A stretch of 64,000 nucleotides of DNA. Origin: Lepisosteus oculatus (taxonomy: Eukaryota > Chordata > Actinopteri > Semionotiformes > Lepisosteidae). The position numbers and the translations under genes were made by a program. Shown piece after piece: positions 63,521-64,000 of the stretch (its first letter is position 1; each line of letters begins with the position of its first letter). Below the pieces are notes generated by a model. It had not been told where the DNA came from and made no database searches. It saw only the letters and a list, made by a program, of their open reading frames with translations. Location of the stretch: positions 13,015,001 through 13,079,000 of the forward strand of contig NC_090703.1 of NCBI RefSeq assembly GCF_040954835.1, given 5' to 3'.

Positions 63521-64000
63521 CTGCACATGTCAACCATCAACAAACAGTTATCATCAAAACCGCCACTGGGGAGAAATCTGAATCCATCTGGCTTAGCAAA
63601 CCACCAAAACCATTTCATTTCATAGAGGACCGATTTTCCTTCCCTACAGTTTAACTCCATCTCTCAGGAGAGAAGTTAGCAATTCTGTAGATTTACATTT
63701 TCTTTCATGTGAAAAAGTACTTACATTTTGATCACTTTTTGATATAAATGTATAACCGAGATATGTCAAAAGCATTCCCGAGTGTGAGCAAAACATTAAA
63801 ATATTTGAAATAAAAATATATATAAAACAATAATGTTCAGTTGTAATTGACTGGAAATCAGTAGGCATGTTCACCTATACTGCTAAAAGGATGTAATGTA
63901 ATTTCTTGTGTGATCATTTACACTGAATAGCAAAAAAGACTTCAAACTTCTAAAACAAAAGTACATTTAGTCATCCAAGTTCAGCCTTAGTTAAATTATT
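63521..64000 (-). other. NIN intron upstream of the large exon
   Basis: AT-rich sequence leading to the acceptor ACATGTGCAG. No further exon is recognised before the window edge. Confidence 0.75.

Noticed and set aside
63521..63660. Met at 63660 as the start of a 640-residue protein
   Set aside because: The frame before 63520 is intron. A good acceptor (ACATGTGCAG) precedes the conserved coiled coil, and ninein begins with EF-hand exons further upstream.

Overview
The window is animal nuclear DNA: multi-exon genes with GT/AG introns, AT-rich introns and many SINE/LINE/MITE relics. The repeats (V-SINE-type element, 5S-derived SINE, a fish-wide SINE with an ATGG tail) and the intron sizes suggest a ray-finned fish. 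I lean towards a non-teleost or early-branching lineage, but that is inference and I cannot name the species.

Four protein-coding genes can be read. (1) The left edge holds the first 50 coding bases of MAP4K5 (minus strand), recognised by its N-terminus and its neighbours. (2) ATL1 (atlastin-1, plus strand) is complete in 14 coding exons from 2947 to 16484 and encodes about 560 residues. (3) SAV1 (Salvador, Hippo pathway; minus strand) is complete in 5 coding exons from 35022 to 22121 and encodes 399 residues. (4) NIN (ninein; minus strand) enters from the right edge; 14 exons from 63520 to 45832 encode about the last 1195 residues. Order and orientation, MAP4K5(-) ATL1(+) SAV1(-) NIN(-), are the same as I know for human 14q22. 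MAP4K5 and ATL1 are head to head, ATL1 and SAV1 are tail to tail, and SAV1 and NIN are tandem. The genes are not an operon: they act in ER membrane fusion (ATL1), Hippo signalling (SAV1), centrosomal microtubule anchoring (NIN) and stress-kinase signalling (MAP4K5).

The non-genic DNA holds the more unusual structure. Between SAV1 and NIN lies a roughly 2.8-kb block (39353-42172) bounded by roughly 100-bp inverted repeats. It contains a CpG-rich minisatellite of 62-63-bp units alternating in two subtypes, each with two palindromes centred on TCGCGA and spaced by near-integral helical turns. A 223-bp TG...CA insertion with a tRNA-like B box sits within the array. Elsewhere there is a 5S-derived SINE nested inside another SINE with a target duplication (25544-26462), fold-back insertions with 15-bp and 10-bp target duplications (28246-28395, 36025-36133), a pair of TTAA-flanked MITE-like elements (7918-8445, 38198-38823), two perfect hairpins (5655-5705, 49769-49833) and a candidate alternative NIN exon (about 52220-52162). 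I see no rRNA gene, functional tRNA gene or CRISPR array.
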